Below are positions 44,038 through 53,781 of a stretch of 64,000 nt of DNA, piece by piece (position 1 is the first letter of the stretch; every line of letters begins with the position of its first letter). Source of the stretch: an uncultured Bacilli bacterium. Lineage in GTDB: Bacteria; Bacillota_I; Bacilli_A; RF39; UBA660. The stretch covers positions 49,678-113,677 of the forward strand of contig CAKPSB010000004.1 of NCBI GenBank assembly GCA_934183155.1, written 5' to 3'. Made by a program: the position numbers and the translations under genes. The notes beneath the pieces were generated by a model, which did no database searches, was not told where the DNA came from, and saw nothing but the letters and a program-made list of their open reading frames with translations.

Positions 44038-44167
44038 AAATATTACCTTACCTCTCACAAACAAACGATTATCCTATGTAACTATATCATAATTTTAAAT
44101 ATAATACAATGAAAAAAAGACAAGTTTTTTACTTATCCTCACAGCTTAAAAAAAGTTTGCTATTTGT

Positions 44168-44752
44168 TTACTTAGTTTTCCTTTTTGACTGTATTTCATC
44201 CCAAAGCATAACTCCATCATCTTTTAAATCAGAAAATTTATCAAGTAAATTAGCCGCTTTATCCGTAAACCACTCCTTAAAATCTTCTTTATAATTAGGA
44301 TGAACACTCTCCAAAGTATCATCAAGTTTATTTAAAGAAGAATTAACTTTTTCCTTAGCTGAATCAGTTAAATCATTATAATAAACCCCATTTATATCAG
44401 TTTTTCCCATAACAAAATCTTTTAAAAATATAAAATTTTCCAAACATCTCTTAAATTCTTCTCTAACCTCTTCATTATTAGCTGCCTCTTCAGAATGTTC
44501 TTTTAATTTACTACCCTCATCCAAAATAATATTTAAAGAATCTTCTAAACGTGAAGAATCAACTTCAGATGAATCAGTAGAATCATCTGCATTATTACTT
44601 TCCTGATTAGTATCAACGCTTTCTTGATTAGACTCAACCACATATGTCTCAGGCTTAGAAGCACCACAACCAGTAAGCATATTAGTCAAAGCTATTCCAC
44701 AAACCAACGTCATGCCTTTCAAATATAAATGCTGCAATTTCATTTTTTCCAT
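44168..44752 (-). CDS. Lipoprotein of unknown function
   Basis: 194 residues with a lipoprotein signal: a charged start, hydrophobic stretch and lipobox LTGC (Cys near residue 29). A Ser/Asp/Glu/Asn-rich linker follows, then a helical domain (about 70-194; LEDSLNIILDEGSKLKEHSE, CLENFIFLKDFVMGK). Start has GAGGTAATT. No family recognised. It lies between the agr locus and the Ca2+ ATPase with its own gap. Confidence 0.72.
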   Translation of the reverse strand: MEKMKLQHLYLKGMTLVCGIALTNMLTGCGASKPETYVVESNQESVDTNQESNNADDSTDSSEVDSSRLEDSLNIILDEGSKLKEHSEEAANNEEVREEFKRCLENFIFLKDFVMGKTDINGVYYNDLTDSAKEKVNSSLNKLDDTLESVHPNYKEDFKEWFTDKAANLLDKFSDLKDDGVMLWDEIQSKRKTK

Positions 44753-44806
44753 ATAATTACCTCATTTCACCCTATATTATAGCATTTTAAAAAAAATAAT
44801 CAAATC

Positions 44807-47386
44807 CTAAACACCACCAATTTCCCCACATTTTCTAAGATATAATTTTCTAATCCAATCAACCGGAACAACACTTAAAGAAAGCAATAACATAACTTCA
44901 AATTCAAAAGCATTAAGTCCATAAGCTCTAAATAAATCACCACCAAAATAAAGCAAATATACCTGCGTTAAAACTATAAACAAAATAACTACTAAAAACA
45001 CCTTATTCTTTGAAAGATTAGCAAAAAGATTTAATCTATGTGTTCTAGCATTAAAAGAGTTAAATATTCCCATAAATATAAAAAGTCCAAAAAAAGCTGT
45101 CATTAAATATCGATCATCTGCACCTTGTCTAAATATATTACGAATAAAAGAAGACTTTAAAAAAAACACACACATACAAGCCGAAAAAGAACCCGTAAAA
45201 ATAATTTCATCCTTCATATATCTATTAATTATATTTTCACCCTTCGTTTTAGGAACCTCATTCATATATTCCAAAAGAGGTGGCTCAAAAGAAAATGCAA
45301 TCCCCGCTAAAGTATCCATAACCATATTTATCCACAGCATTTGAATAACTGTAATTGGCATATTTTGACCTATAAAAGGACCCAAAATAGAAATACTAAC
45401 CGCACAAATATTCATCGTAAGTTGAAAAATAATGAATTTTCTAATGCTTTTAAATATTGTTCTCCCATATAAAATAGCCTTAGAAATAGAAAATAAATTA
45501 TTATCCAAAATAACAACATCACTTGCTTCTTTAGCCACTTCAGTACCAGAACCCATTGCAAAACCAACATCAGCCTTTTTTAAAGCTGGAGCATCATTAA
45601 CCCCATCCCCTGTCATACCAACAACTAACCCACTTTCTTGTGCAATCCTTACAAGCCTACTTTTATCTTGTGGAAGTAATCTAGCTAAAATTTTCAAATT
45701 AGGTAATATACGCCGAATATCTTCATCACTTTTTTGATTAAACTCTTCACTTGTCAAAACAATATCAGTAGAATCTTTTAAAAGACCAACTTCATAACCA
45801 ATCGCCTTAGCCGTTTCAATATTATCACCAGTAATCATAACCGTTTTAATATGAGCTTTATTAATTAACTCAAGCCCTTTAGCCGCCTCAGGCCTAACTT
45901 CATCCTTAATATAAACAAGACCAACTAGTGAAAACCTTTCTAATTTTTTTCCATCAGGAGCAATAGCAAATGCCAAAACTCTAATTCCTTTTTTAGTAGC
46001 TTCACTAATCTGCTTATATATTCTTTTTTTATTAACTAAAATTCTTTTCTCATCAGAAATATAAAAATGTGTACATTTATCTATAATAACCTCCGGCGCT
46101 CCTTTGATAAGATTAATAATCTTACTCTTATATCTTACAGTTGTCAAAGAATATTTATTATCACTTGAAAAAGGTTTTCGATCAATAATATCATAATCTA
46201 CCTTATCATTTTTAAAAAATTTAAGTAATGATCTATCAGTAATATTTCCACCAACAGCCGCCCCATTAACATCATAAACCGCCTCATTATTCGCCGTCAA
46301 AGATAATTTAACTCTCTTATAATAAATTAATTTCCGTTTAAGTTCTTCTTCATCACGAAATAAATTACCACCGCCATCACTAATTGCCACAACATTAAGC
46401 TTTCCTTTAGTAATTGTCCCTGTCTTATCCGTAAAAAGCATATTAATATTTCCTGCTGTTTCAATGCCCATAAGTCTTCTAACTAAAACATTACTTTTAA
46501 GCATTCTTTTCATATTAGAAGAAAGAACTAACGTTACCATTAATGGTAGCCCCTCAGGAACAGCTACCACAATAATAGTAACACTTAAAGTCAAAGCATG
46601 AAGAAAATGACCAAACATCAAAGGAAAATTACTTACCGTCTTTAAAATAAGTTCACCATCAAAATGATTATCAATAAATATAACCGAAAAAAGATAAGAT
46701 AAACTAACAAATAAAGCTCCAACATAACCTATTTTACTAATTAACTTTGCTAGTTCAAGTAATCTTAACTTTAAAGGACTAGTAGGTGATTTTTCTAAAA
46801 CTTCTTGAGCCATTTTACCATAAAATGTATCATCTCCAACTTTGTCAACAACCATCACAGCCATTCCAGAATAAATAATACTTGACCTATAAACACCATC
46901 ACCTTGTTTTTTTTCTTTTTCAGTCATCTCTCCATTTAAACTAGATTCATTTATTAAAATACTACCACTTATTATTTTTCCATCAGCAGGAATGCTATCG
47001 CCCGTAGAAAGCAAAACAACATCCCCAACTACTACCTCATCAATAGTAACTTCTTGAGTAACACCATCTCTTTTCACTTTTACCTTAATCTTCGAAGCAT
47101 CTTCCTGTAACTTTTCAAAAGCTCTTTCACTACCATACTCCGAAATAGTTGAAATAAAAGATGCCAAAAATATAGCAATAAGTATTCCAATAGTTTCATA
47201 CCAATCAAAACTTTGAAACAAAAATAAAGTTTTAATAGCTAAAGCAATTAATAATATTCTAATAATAGGATCGCCCAGCGTAGCAATCAATTTATGTATA
47301 AAACTTTCCTTAGAAATTTTTTTTATAACATTACTTCCATATAATCTTCGATTTTTAATAACCTCATTTTTAGTAAGACCATTCAT
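44807..47386 (-). CDS. Ca2+-type P-type ATPase (P2B/PMCA-like)
   Basis: 859 residues, a calcium-exporting pump by family. Cation-binding helix 4 is VAVPEGLPLMVT (about 275-286). The phosphorylated Asp is in LFTDKTGTITKG (about 317-328), with hinge motif TGDGVNDAPAL. The helix-6 region LWINMVMDTLAGIAFSFEPP resembles plasma-membrane Ca2+ pumps (N-x-x-x-D in helix 6). N-terminal and C-terminal membrane sets are complete; there is no N-terminal metal-binding domain. Ion specificity is inferred from motifs. Confidence 0.9.
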   Translation of the reverse strand: MNGLTKNEVIKNRRLYGSNVIKKISKESFIHKLIATLGDPIIRILLIALAIKTLFLFQSFDWYETIGILIAIFLASFISTISEYGSERAFEKLQEDASKIKVKVKRDGVTQEVTIDEVVVGDVVLLSTGDSIPADGKIISGSILINESSLNGEMTEKEKKQGDGVYRSSIIYSGMAVMVVDKVGDDTFYGKMAQEVLEKSPTSPLKLRLLELAKLISKIGYVGALFVSLSYLFSVIFIDNHFDGELILKTVSNFPLMFGHFLHALTLSVTIIVVAVPEGLPLMVTLVLSSNMKRMLKSNVLVRRLMGIETAGNINMLFTDKTGTITKGKLNVVAISDGGGNLFRDEEELKRKLIYYKRVKLSLTANNEAVYDVNGAAVGGNITDRSLLKFFKNDKVDYDIIDRKPFSSDNKYSLTTVRYKSKIINLIKGAPEVIIDKCTHFYISDEKRILVNKKRIYKQISEATKKGIRVLAFAIAPDGKKLERFSLVGLVYIKDEVRPEAAKGLELINKAHIKTVMITGDNIETAKAIGYEVGLLKDSTDIVLTSEEFNQKSDEDIRRILPNLKILARLLPQDKSRLVRIAQESGLVVGMTGDGVNDAPALKKADVGFAMGSGTEVAKEASDVVILDNNLFSISKAILYGRTIFKSIRKFIIFQLTMNICAVSISILGPFIGQNMPITVIQMLWINMVMDTLAGIAFSFEPPLLEYMNEVPKTKGENIINRYMKDEIIFTGSFSACMCVFFLKSSFIRNIFRQGADDRYLMTAFFGLFIFMGIFNSFNARTHRLNLFANLSKNKVFLVVILFIVLTQVYLLYFGGDLFRAYGLNAFEFEVMLLLSLSVVPVDWIRKLYLRKCGEIGGV

Positions 47387-47446
47387 ATATTATCCTCCTA
47401 CTAAAAAATATTAAAAATATAATATTTTAGAATTATTATTAATCGA

Positions 47447-47481
47447 CAAAAAAACTACTTTGTCTTATGACGAAGTAGTCC
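47447..47481 (-). terminator. Terminator of the HTH gene
   Basis: ACTACTT (minus strand, 47479-47473) pairs with AAGTAGT (47460-47454), then seven T. It overlaps the stop codon. Confidence 0.78.
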
Positions 47482-47796
47482 TTCTTCCTTAAGTAAATTA
47501 TAAATACATGAATAACTTCTACTATTATAAAACTTGCAAAACTTTCTTATACTAACATTACTTTTCTTATAAAGCGAAATTATCTTATTTTTCTCCTCAT
47601 CACTCATTACATTAGCTGGCACCCTATTCTTATTACCATGTTCAAAACTAATAGTACCATCTAAAACTTCCCTTTTTAACTTTAATAAATACTTAGGATG
47701 ATAACCCGTAATAGTAGCAATTTCCTTATAAGATAAAAAGGTTTTATTTTCTAATTTATCTTTTATTAAACTAGCGGCCTCTAACTTTTTTTCCAT
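47455..47796 (-). CDS. Helix-turn-helix protein (transposase-type N-terminal domain)
   Basis: 113 residues from the ATG at 47796, after GGGTG. Contains two HTH-like units: KEIATITGYHPKYLLKLKRE (about 24-43) and SIRKFCKFYNSRSYSCIYNL (about 82-101), which read as sequence-specific DNA-binding helices. The layout resembles the N-terminal HTH region of IS-type transposases (ISNCY/IS3-like). There is no DDE catalytic core downstream, so it is either a transposon-derived fragment kept as a regulator, or an independent regulator. It ends at its own terminator. Confidence 0.5.
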   Translation of the reverse strand: MEKKLEAASLIKDKLENKTFLSYKEIATITGYHPKYLLKLKREVLDGTISFEHGNKNRVPANVMSDEEKNKIISLYKKSNVSIRKFCKFYNSRSYSCIYNLLKEEGLLRHKTK

Positions 47797-47865
47797 AAAA
47801 TCACCCATTCAAATCAAAGATATTATAACACACATTTTAATCAAAACAACATAAAAAGTAAAAGC

Positions 47866-49869
47866 TTATTTAACTTTTACTTCTTTATTATTCTCTTTTT
47901 TAGATTTAATATAACCATTTAATAATGTAAGTCCGCCAAATACAACAAATATACAAACCAAAATAGTAACATCTCTACCAATAATCACCTGATCAATATT
48001 TACAAATGACTCACGTAAAAGTTCAATAGAATAATGCATTGGCATAAATGGATATATTGCTTGATAAAAAGCTGGCTCAGTTTCAACAGGGAAAGTACCC
48101 GCAGAAGCCGCAAGTTGTAATACTAAAAGAACAATAGCCAAAAATTTACCAACATCTTTAAAAGTAAAGAATAAAAACATTACAATTGCTAAGAAAGAAA
48201 TAGAAATCAAAATACAACTACCATAATATAAGAATATATTAGTAACCGTAAATCCCATAGAAGCTTTCAAAACAAATCCTAAAATCAAAGCTTGTAAAAC
48301 ACCAATACCATTATAAATAAGTAATCTCAAACCTCTATTATTTGTATTCCTTCCAAGTAATTTAAATCTACCATCAGGATCATAATAAAGACCAATTAAA
48401 ATTAATATTCCACCAATCCATAAAGAAAGAGACATAAAATATGGAGCAAAGAAAGTACCATACTGATCAACTTTTCCATAATCTTTTTCTTTTATTTTAA
48501 CCGAATTAGCAGCATAATCATCTAATCCATCTAATTGCCCTACACTACTTTCAGTCTCACTAATTTTATTATTAACTTCATCTTTAGCCTTATTAACGCC
48601 ACTATTTAAATCACTTGTGCCTGATTTTAAAGTCGTTAAAGAAGAATCTAAAGTATTAATACCATCACTTACCTTAGCAGAATTACTACTTAAACTACTA
48701 GCACCTTCATTTAACTTATTAATACCGCCATAAACACTATTAGAACCATTTTTAATTTTTAATAAATTAGCATCTAAACTATTTACACCATTAACAAGCT
48801 CACTAACACCGCTCATTTTGCTACTTAATAAATTAATACCCGCACTAATATTTTCTTGACCATAAATAAATTTATTAGTACCATCTTTAAGATTTTGAAG
48901 ATTTGTATTACCATTATCCGCAACACTTGTATAACCTAAAGCCGCACCACATAACTGCTGATTATTTAACTGACCAGCATTACACATTTGAGCTAAAGCA
49001 GTATAAACCGCATTAGTATTATCCATAAATGAATTTATTTGATTTTTATAATCAGAGTTTTGTAATCCATTAGAAATAGTATCGCTTGCACTTTTTAAAT
49101 TAGTAACTCCACTATTTAAATCATTCATATTTTGAGTTACACTTGGAATTAAAATATTATGAACATTATCATACAACTTATTAATTCCATCATCTAAATT
49201 TTTATAATTAGATTGTAAATTATTAATGCCTAAAGTAAGTTCATTAATACCACCATCAAAAGCTTTATAAGAAGTATTTAAAGCACTAGCACCATTTTTC
49301 AAAGCTAAAGCTCCCTCATCTAAAGTATTTACCCCTGTACTAATTGTATTTAAACCATTAGCTATTTGCTTAGTTTGCTCAGGAACACTTTTCAAATTAT
49401 CAGTTAAATTACTAACAACTTGCTTACTAACTTCAGAACGAAGCTCTCCTTGAACTTTAGTCATTGCTGTATTAATTATTTGTGAAGCTAAATAACTAGT
49501 TTTCTTATTTGGACAGTAAGTTATAACCGCCTCATGACGTTCTTTCGTTGAAGCCTTATCAAAAGAATCTGTAAAATCACTAGGAATAGTAATTACAGCA
49601 TAATACTTTTTATCAAGTAATCCTTCTTCCGCCTTCTTCTTTGATACAACATCAAACTTAAACGTTGCTGCATCAGTCAACTTATTAACAAGTTCTTCAC
49701 CTTTACAATTTTTATCACATTTATCTTCATTAACAAGAGCAACTGGAACACCTTCCAAATTTCCATAAGGATCCCAGAAACCACCAAGATAAACAATACT
49801 ATAAATAAGTGGCAAAATTAAAACGCCAATTACAATAGCAACTTTCATAACTTTCGTTTTCTTATCCAT
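47866..49869 (-). CDS. YhgE/Pip family membrane protein
   Basis: 667 residues. It matches the YhgE/Pip (phage-infection-protein/ESX-linked EsaA-like) family: N-terminal membrane helix (10-30) and GGFWDPYGNLEGVPVALVNED, a large extracellular middle rich in 22-residue coiled-coil repeats (e.g. LKNGASALNTSYKAFDGGIN), then five membrane helices at about 475-660 with the family's ABC-2-like pattern. Transports or scaffolds an unknown ligand. Regulated together with the adjacent TetR, 11 bases upstream. Confidence 0.83.
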   Translation of the reverse strand: MDKKTKVMKVAIVIGVLILPLIYSIVYLGGFWDPYGNLEGVPVALVNEDKCDKNCKGEELVNKLTDAATFKFDVVSKKKAEEGLLDKKYYAVITIPSDFTDSFDKASTKERHEAVITYCPNKKTSYLASQIINTAMTKVQGELRSEVSKQVVSNLTDNLKSVPEQTKQIANGLNTISTGVNTLDEGALALKNGASALNTSYKAFDGGINELTLGINNLQSNYKNLDDGINKLYDNVHNILIPSVTQNMNDLNSGVTNLKSASDTISNGLQNSDYKNQINSFMDNTNAVYTALAQMCNAGQLNNQQLCGAALGYTSVADNGNTNLQNLKDGTNKFIYGQENISAGINLLSSKMSGVSELVNGVNSLDANLLKIKNGSNSVYGGINKLNEGASSLSSNSAKVSDGINTLDSSLTTLKSGTSDLNSGVNKAKDEVNNKISETESSVGQLDGLDDYAANSVKIKEKDYGKVDQYGTFFAPYFMSLSLWIGGILILIGLYYDPDGRFKLLGRNTNNRGLRLLIYNGIGVLQALILGFVLKASMGFTVTNIFLYYGSCILISISFLAIVMFLFFTFKDVGKFLAIVLLVLQLAASAGTFPVETEPAFYQAIYPFMPMHYSIELLRESFVNIDQVIIGRDVTILVCIFVVFGGLTLLNGYIKSKKENNKEVKVK

Positions 49870-49880
49870 TTTTCTCCCCC

Positions 49881-50438
49881 CTAATAAAACAAGCCATTGG
49901 TTAAAATTTTCATTATACTTTCTGTAACCTCATTTTTATCAATTGGCTTATCCCATTCAAACATAAGCGCAACATATATCTTATAAATAATAAAAGATGA
50001 AAGATCAGTATTACACTTCTTAACATGACCCTCTTTTATAGCCTTTTCCAAAAGAGTTTTAACTTCATTAATAATAGTTTTATTGACAATGTCATATCCT
50101 TCATTTGCAATACCTAAAGACAAATTTTTAGATTCCATACTAAACTTTTGCAAAATTTTTGAACTTTTACGATATTCAAGCAAAGTAGAGATAAGTTTAT
50201 GAATTTTTTTAGCAAAATCCATATTTTCATTTTCAATCTCACTAACCATATCTTTCATATTACCAAGTTCTTCATAAAGAAAGTATTTAATTAAATCATT
50301 TTTATCCTTAAAATAAGTATAAATAGTTCTCTTAGTAACATTAGATTTTTTAGCAATCTCATCCATACTAACTTTTTTAAAACCATAAAGTTCAAAAAGT
50401 TCTCTAGCAGCCTTTATAACTTCTTCTTTCTTATTCAT
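49881..50438 (-). CDS. TetR-family transcriptional regulator
   Basis: 185 residues from the ATG at 50438 after GAGGTG. The HTH is canonical: SMDEIAKKSNVTKRTIYTYF, about residues 25-44. The variable C-terminal ligand-binding part is helical. It is the first gene of an operon with the YhgE/Pip protein. Two symmetric operators overlap its promoter, so it very likely represses its own operon and is released by a small-molecule ligand. Confidence 0.93.
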   Translation of the reverse strand: MNKKEEVIKAARELFELYGFKKVSMDEIAKKSNVTKRTIYTYFKDKNDLIKYFLYEELGNMKDMVSEIENENMDFAKKIHKLISTLLEYRKSSKILQKFSMESKNLSLGIANEGYDIVNKTIINEVKTLLEKAIKEGHVKKCNTDLSSFIIYKIYVALMFEWDKPIDKNEVTESIMKILTNGLFY

Positions 50439-50456
50439 ATATGTCACCTCAGCAAA

Positions 50457-50493
50457 AGTATACTAATATACTAATTCAGTATACACGTATACT
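50457..50493 (-). promoter_or_regulatory. Paired operator of the TetR regulator
   Basis: Two 16-base palindromes, AGTATACTAATATACT (50457-50472) and AGTATACACGTATACT (50478-50493), separated by five bases, so their centres are 21 bases (two helix turns) apart. The second is a perfect palindrome except for the two central bases. It covers the -10 box and the transcription start, the classical TetR repressor position. Confidence 0.82.
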
Positions 50494-50519
50494 ATATGCT
50501 TTTTGTCATAAAAAGTCAA
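50491..50519 (-). promoter_or_regulatory. Promoter of the TetR-YhgE operon
   Basis: Minus strand TTGACT (50519-50514) and TATAGT (50496-50491) with a 17-base spacer. The -35 overlaps the end of the helicase gene. Confidence 0.82.
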
Positions 50520-51928
50520 CTAATTTTTATATATTTTTTATAATTTTTAATAAGTTCATATATAAAAATTGATGGATTATCCTTTTTAACCAATAAAACC
50601 ACCTTACCTTTACTTCTAGTTAAAGCCACATAAAAAAGTCTACGTTCTTCCGCATAAGCATAATTATCATCACCACTAAAATACATCAAAAATTCACTTG
50701 GTAAAATCTTACTAGGAAAACCATCCACCTTATTTTCTAAATTTAAAACAATTACATTATCACTTTCTAACCCCTTAGATTTATGTACCGTCATAAACTT
50801 CATATTAGAAGAAATAAAAGGAACCATCTTAACATCTTTATTATTTCTGCCAAGAATAAAAGTCTTTCCCTCCAAACAAATATTATGCCAAACCTCATTT
50901 ACATCATTATCATAATAAAATATCTCAATAGGTTTATCCAGATGTTTATAAGATTTCACCCTCTTTCTAATTTGATAAGGATTTTTAGTAATAAAACTAC
51001 TAGTTACTTTTAAAAGTTCATTGCAATTTCGATAAGTTCGCTTTAATTTTATTATTTTAGCAGGATAAAAATAATTTTTAAAATCAATAAAAACATTTAC
51101 ATCACTACCAGTAAATCGATATATAGATTGCCAATCATCACCAACCGCCATTATCTTGCAGCCACTACTAATTTGAATTTTTCTAATTAATTCACATTTA
51201 TTCAAAGAAACATCTTGATATTCATCAATAATTACATACTTATAAGGATAAATTCCATCTTTTTTTATGACCTCAATAGCTTTATTAATCATATCATGAA
51301 AATCAATTAAATTTGAAGAACGTAAATAATCTTCATAATGTATATATATTTTTTTAACTAAATTTAAAAAAATTTTATGTCTTTTTTGTTTTCTAAAATT
51401 ATTAACTTTTTTATTTAACCGAAAAAAATCCTCAAAATGAGAATTATTTCCCTTAAACAAATTTATAAAAGTAACAATCGTATAAACTAAATACATTTTA
51501 TATTTAGAATGTCTTAAAATCTCATTTTTTAAAATTTTACTATCACCACTACCAAATTCCATAAAAAAAGCATTACATAAAACATCTAAATCATCAAAAT
51601 TATCAACATATTTTAAAACAAAATCACGCAAAACAGTATCACTAACTAAATTTGCTCTTTCACAAGATTTGATAATTTGAAAACCTAACCCATGAAATGT
51701 TTTAACTTCATTAAAAACTCCCTCTTCTTTTAATTTATTTTTTAAACTTAAAGCCGCCGCCTTAGTAAAACTTATACATAATATTTCATCAGATTTTATA
51801 CCCTTAGAAATCAAATATTTAATTTTTTGTACAATAGTAAAAGTTTTTCCACTACCTGCACCAGCTACTACTAACAAGTTTTTGCAATCACACTTAACCA
51901 CTTTTCTTTGATATCTGTCTAGTTTCAT
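50516..51928 (-). CDS. Compact UvrD/Rep-like superfamily 1 helicase
   Basis: A 470-residue DNA-dependent ATPase and translocase. Walker A AGAGSGKTFT (about 24-33), motif Ia ISFTKAAA, motif II VIIDEYQDVS, motif III AVGDDWQSIYRFTG and motif VI VALTRSKGKV are all present. Usual UvrD/PcrA proteins have 650-750 residues; here the 2B region and the C-terminal tail are much reduced. The start is at the ATG 51928 after AGGTGA, the only one with a site. Probably a repair or anti-conjugation helicase. The UvrD-like C-terminal half makes an AddA/RecB identity unlikely. Confidence 0.88.
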   Translation of the reverse strand: MKLDRYQRKVVKCDCKNLLVVAGAGSGKTFTIVQKIKYLISKGIKSDEILCISFTKAAALSLKNKLKEEGVFNEVKTFHGLGFQIIKSCERANLVSDTVLRDFVLKYVDNFDDLDVLCNAFFMEFGSGDSKILKNEILRHSKYKMYLVYTIVTFINLFKGNNSHFEDFFRLNKKVNNFRKQKRHKIFLNLVKKIYIHYEDYLRSSNLIDFHDMINKAIEVIKKDGIYPYKYVIIDEYQDVSLNKCELIRKIQISSGCKIMAVGDDWQSIYRFTGSDVNVFIDFKNYFYPAKIIKLKRTYRNCNELLKVTSSFITKNPYQIRKRVKSYKHLDKPIEIFYYDNDVNEVWHNICLEGKTFILGRNNKDVKMVPFISSNMKFMTVHKSKGLESDNVIVLNLENKVDGFPSKILPSEFLMYFSGDDNYAYAEERRLFYVALTRSKGKVVLLVKKDNPSIFIYELIKNYKKYIKIS

Positions 51929-52000
51929 TTTAATCACCTATATATAACATACAATTTTATAAACTTTTTTCCTCTTTTTATACTTTTTTCACAAAAAACA

Positions 52001-52030
52001 TTGACTTTTACAAAGTATAAATGATATACT
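52001..52030 (+). promoter_or_regulatory. Promoter of tRNA-Ala
   Basis: TTGACT (52001-52006) and TATACT (52025-52030), spacer 18 bases, with a TG one base ahead of the -10. Confidence 0.82.
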
Positions 52031-52050
52031 TAATGAGTAAATTTGCTTAT

Positions 52051-52127
52051 GGGGAATTAGCTCAGTTGGCTAGAGCACCTGCTTTGCACGCAGGGGGTCA
52101 AGGGTTCGAGTCCCTTATTCTCCACCA
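52051..52127 (+). tRNA. tRNA-Ala (anticodon TGC)
   Basis: Acceptor GGGGAAT/ATTCTCC with one G-T pair, anticodon loop TTTGCAC closed by CCTGC/GCAGG, encoded CCA. Promoter and terminator are adjacent, so it is a single-gene unit. Confidence 0.95.
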
Positions 52128-52136
52128 AATTATCAA

Positions 52137-52162
52137 TTAAGCCCTTTTTTAAGGGCTTTTAA
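52137..52162 (+). terminator. Terminator of tRNA-Ala
   Basis: AAGCCCTT and AAGGGCTT pair around a short loop, then TTTAA. Confidence 0.78.
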
Positions 52163-52185
52163 TTTATATAAAGGAAAAAGAAAAT

Positions 52186-52611
52186 ATGAAAAAAAAATTA
52201 CTAATAATTATAACAACTTGCTTTCTACTATCTGGTTGCAGCCAAAAAACACTAACTTGTACATTAAAAAAAGAAACAAAAACTGGAAATAGTGAAGAAA
52301 AGAAAATATATACCTTTAAAAATAACAAAATAAACACAATAACAACCTCTATCACTATTAATTTTAAAGACGAATACAAATATTACATTAATACTATGGA
52401 AAAAGATTTAAAAAAGTCATTTAAAGATTATAACAACTACCAAGGAATTAAATTCAATATTTCGAAAGATAAAAGTACTATTACCGCATCAGTTAAAGCT
52501 GATAATAACAAAATGAATAAAGAATCCAAAAAAATCATTAACTTTAACGAAAAACAAACATATAAAAAAATCAAAGAAAAACTAAAAAAAGAAAACTATA
52601 AATGTAGATAA
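52186..52611 (+). CDS. DUF1307-like lipoprotein (YehR type)
   Basis: 141 residues with a lipoprotein signal and lipobox LLSGC (Cys at residue 18). The mature part is Lys/Thr/Asn-rich with the alternating-strand pattern and TFKNNKINTITTSITINF of the YehR/DUF1307 lipoproteins found in Firmicutes and enterobacteria. Function unknown. Start supported by AAGGAAAAAG. It lies next to tRNA-Ala, ending at a terminator shared with dnaJ. Confidence 0.68.
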   Translation: MKKKLLIIITTCFLLSGCSQKTLTCTLKKETKTGNSEEKKIYTFKNNKINTITTSITINFKDEYKYYINTMEKDLKKSFKDYNNYQGIKFNISKDKSTITASVKADNNKMNKESKKIINFNEKQTYKKIKEKLKKENYKCR

Positions 52612-52621
52612 AAATTATTAA

Positions 52622-52661
52622 ACAAAAAAAGGTTATGTTTCAACATACCTTTTTTTATAAA
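52622..52661. terminator. Bidirectional terminator between the lipoprotein gene and dnaJ
   Basis: AAAAAAAGG-T-TATGT and ACATA-CCTTTTTTT pair with one bulged base. T-runs on both strands; the dnaJ stop is inside. Confidence 0.75.
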
Positions 52662-53776
52662 TATTTTTTAATTTTATCAAATTCCTTAGAATTTTCTAAA
52701 TCAGTCTTAGAAAGTTCTTCAAAAAGTTTCTTCTGCTCTCTAGACAATCTTTTTGGCGTAATAATATTTAAAACAATATACATATCGCCCTTACGACCAG
52801 TATTAACACTACTAACGCCTTTACCTTTAATACGTAACTTGTCACCCGTTTCACTACCAGCAGGAATAGAAACTTTCACAGTACCATACAAAGTAGGTAC
52901 ATCTTTTTTACAACCTAAAGTAGCATCAACAATACTAATTGGCATATTCAAATAAATATCATTGTCCTCCCTAGCAAACAATGGATGAGACTTAACATAA
53001 AACTCTAAATAAATATCACCATTAGCTCCGCCATTAACACCAGCTTCGCCTTTACCAGCAATTCGAAGTTGATTACCACTGTCCACACCAGCTGGTATAG
53101 TAACTTCAATATCTTTATTTTTACGAACTTTACCTGTACCTCTGCAGCTTCGGCAAGTATCCTCAAAAACTTCACCCTTACCGCCACATTTATCACAAGT
53201 AACCTTAGTCATAAATGACCCAAATAAAGTTGATTGTTGACCAGTAACCGTTCCTGTTCCATGACATTTATCACAAGTTTTTCTACCATGTCCACCTGCT
53301 CCATCACACTCAGGGCAAGCTTCATTCAAATTTAAATTAATTGTCTTCTTACAACCAAACACAGCCTCATCAAAATCAAGATTAACCTTAACAATAGTAT
53401 CTCTACCCTTTTGACTACGATTAGTTCTTCTATTAGAATAACCCCCGAAATTAGAAGAAAAACCTCCGCCAAACATATTATCAATAATATCATCTAAATT
53501 AATATCCCCAAAATCAAAACCTGAAAAACCAGAACCAGCTCCTCCAGCACCTTGACTAAAAGCCGCATGACCAAATTGATCATATTGTCTTCTTTTAGTT
53601 TCATCAGACAAAACCTCATAAGCCTCTTGTACTTCTTTAAATTTTGAAGCCGCATCAGGTTCCTTGCAAACATCAGGGTGATACTTTTTAGCTAACTTTC
53701 TAAAAGCACTTTTAATCTCCGAAGCACTAGCATCCTTAGAAACGCCTAAAACTTCATAATAATCCTTCTTATTCAT
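52655..53776 (-). CDS. dnaJ: Chaperone DnaJ
   Basis: Hsp40 co-chaperone that delivers substrates to DnaK and stimulates its ATPase. 373 residues from the ATG at 53776 after AGGTGATGAGT. J domain with HPD in KYHPDVCKE (about 33-41); Gly/Phe-rich linker ([14 protein letters not shown]); four zinc repeats [32 protein letters not shown]; then two substrate domains. It is the last gene of the heat-shock operon, separated by pepF from dnaK. Confidence 0.97.
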   Translation of the reverse strand: MNKKDYYEVLGVSKDASASEIKSAFRKLAKKYHPDVCKEPDAASKFKEVQEAYEVLSDETKRRQYDQFGHAAFSQGAGGAGSGFSGFDFGDINLDDIIDNMFGGGFSSNFGGYSNRRTNRSQKGRDTIVKVNLDFDEAVFGCKKTINLNLNEACPECDGAGGHGRKTCDKCHGTGTVTGQQSTLFGSFMTKVTCDKCGGKGEVFEDTCRSCRGTGKVRKNKDIEVTIPAGVDSGNQLRIAGKGEAGVNGGANGDIYLEFYVKSHPLFAREDNDIYLNMPISIVDATLGCKKDVPTLYGTVKVSIPAGSETGDKLRIKGKGVSSVNTGRKGDMYIVLNIITPKRLSREQKKLFEELSKTDLENSKEFDKIKKYL

Positions 53777-53781
53777 ACTCA

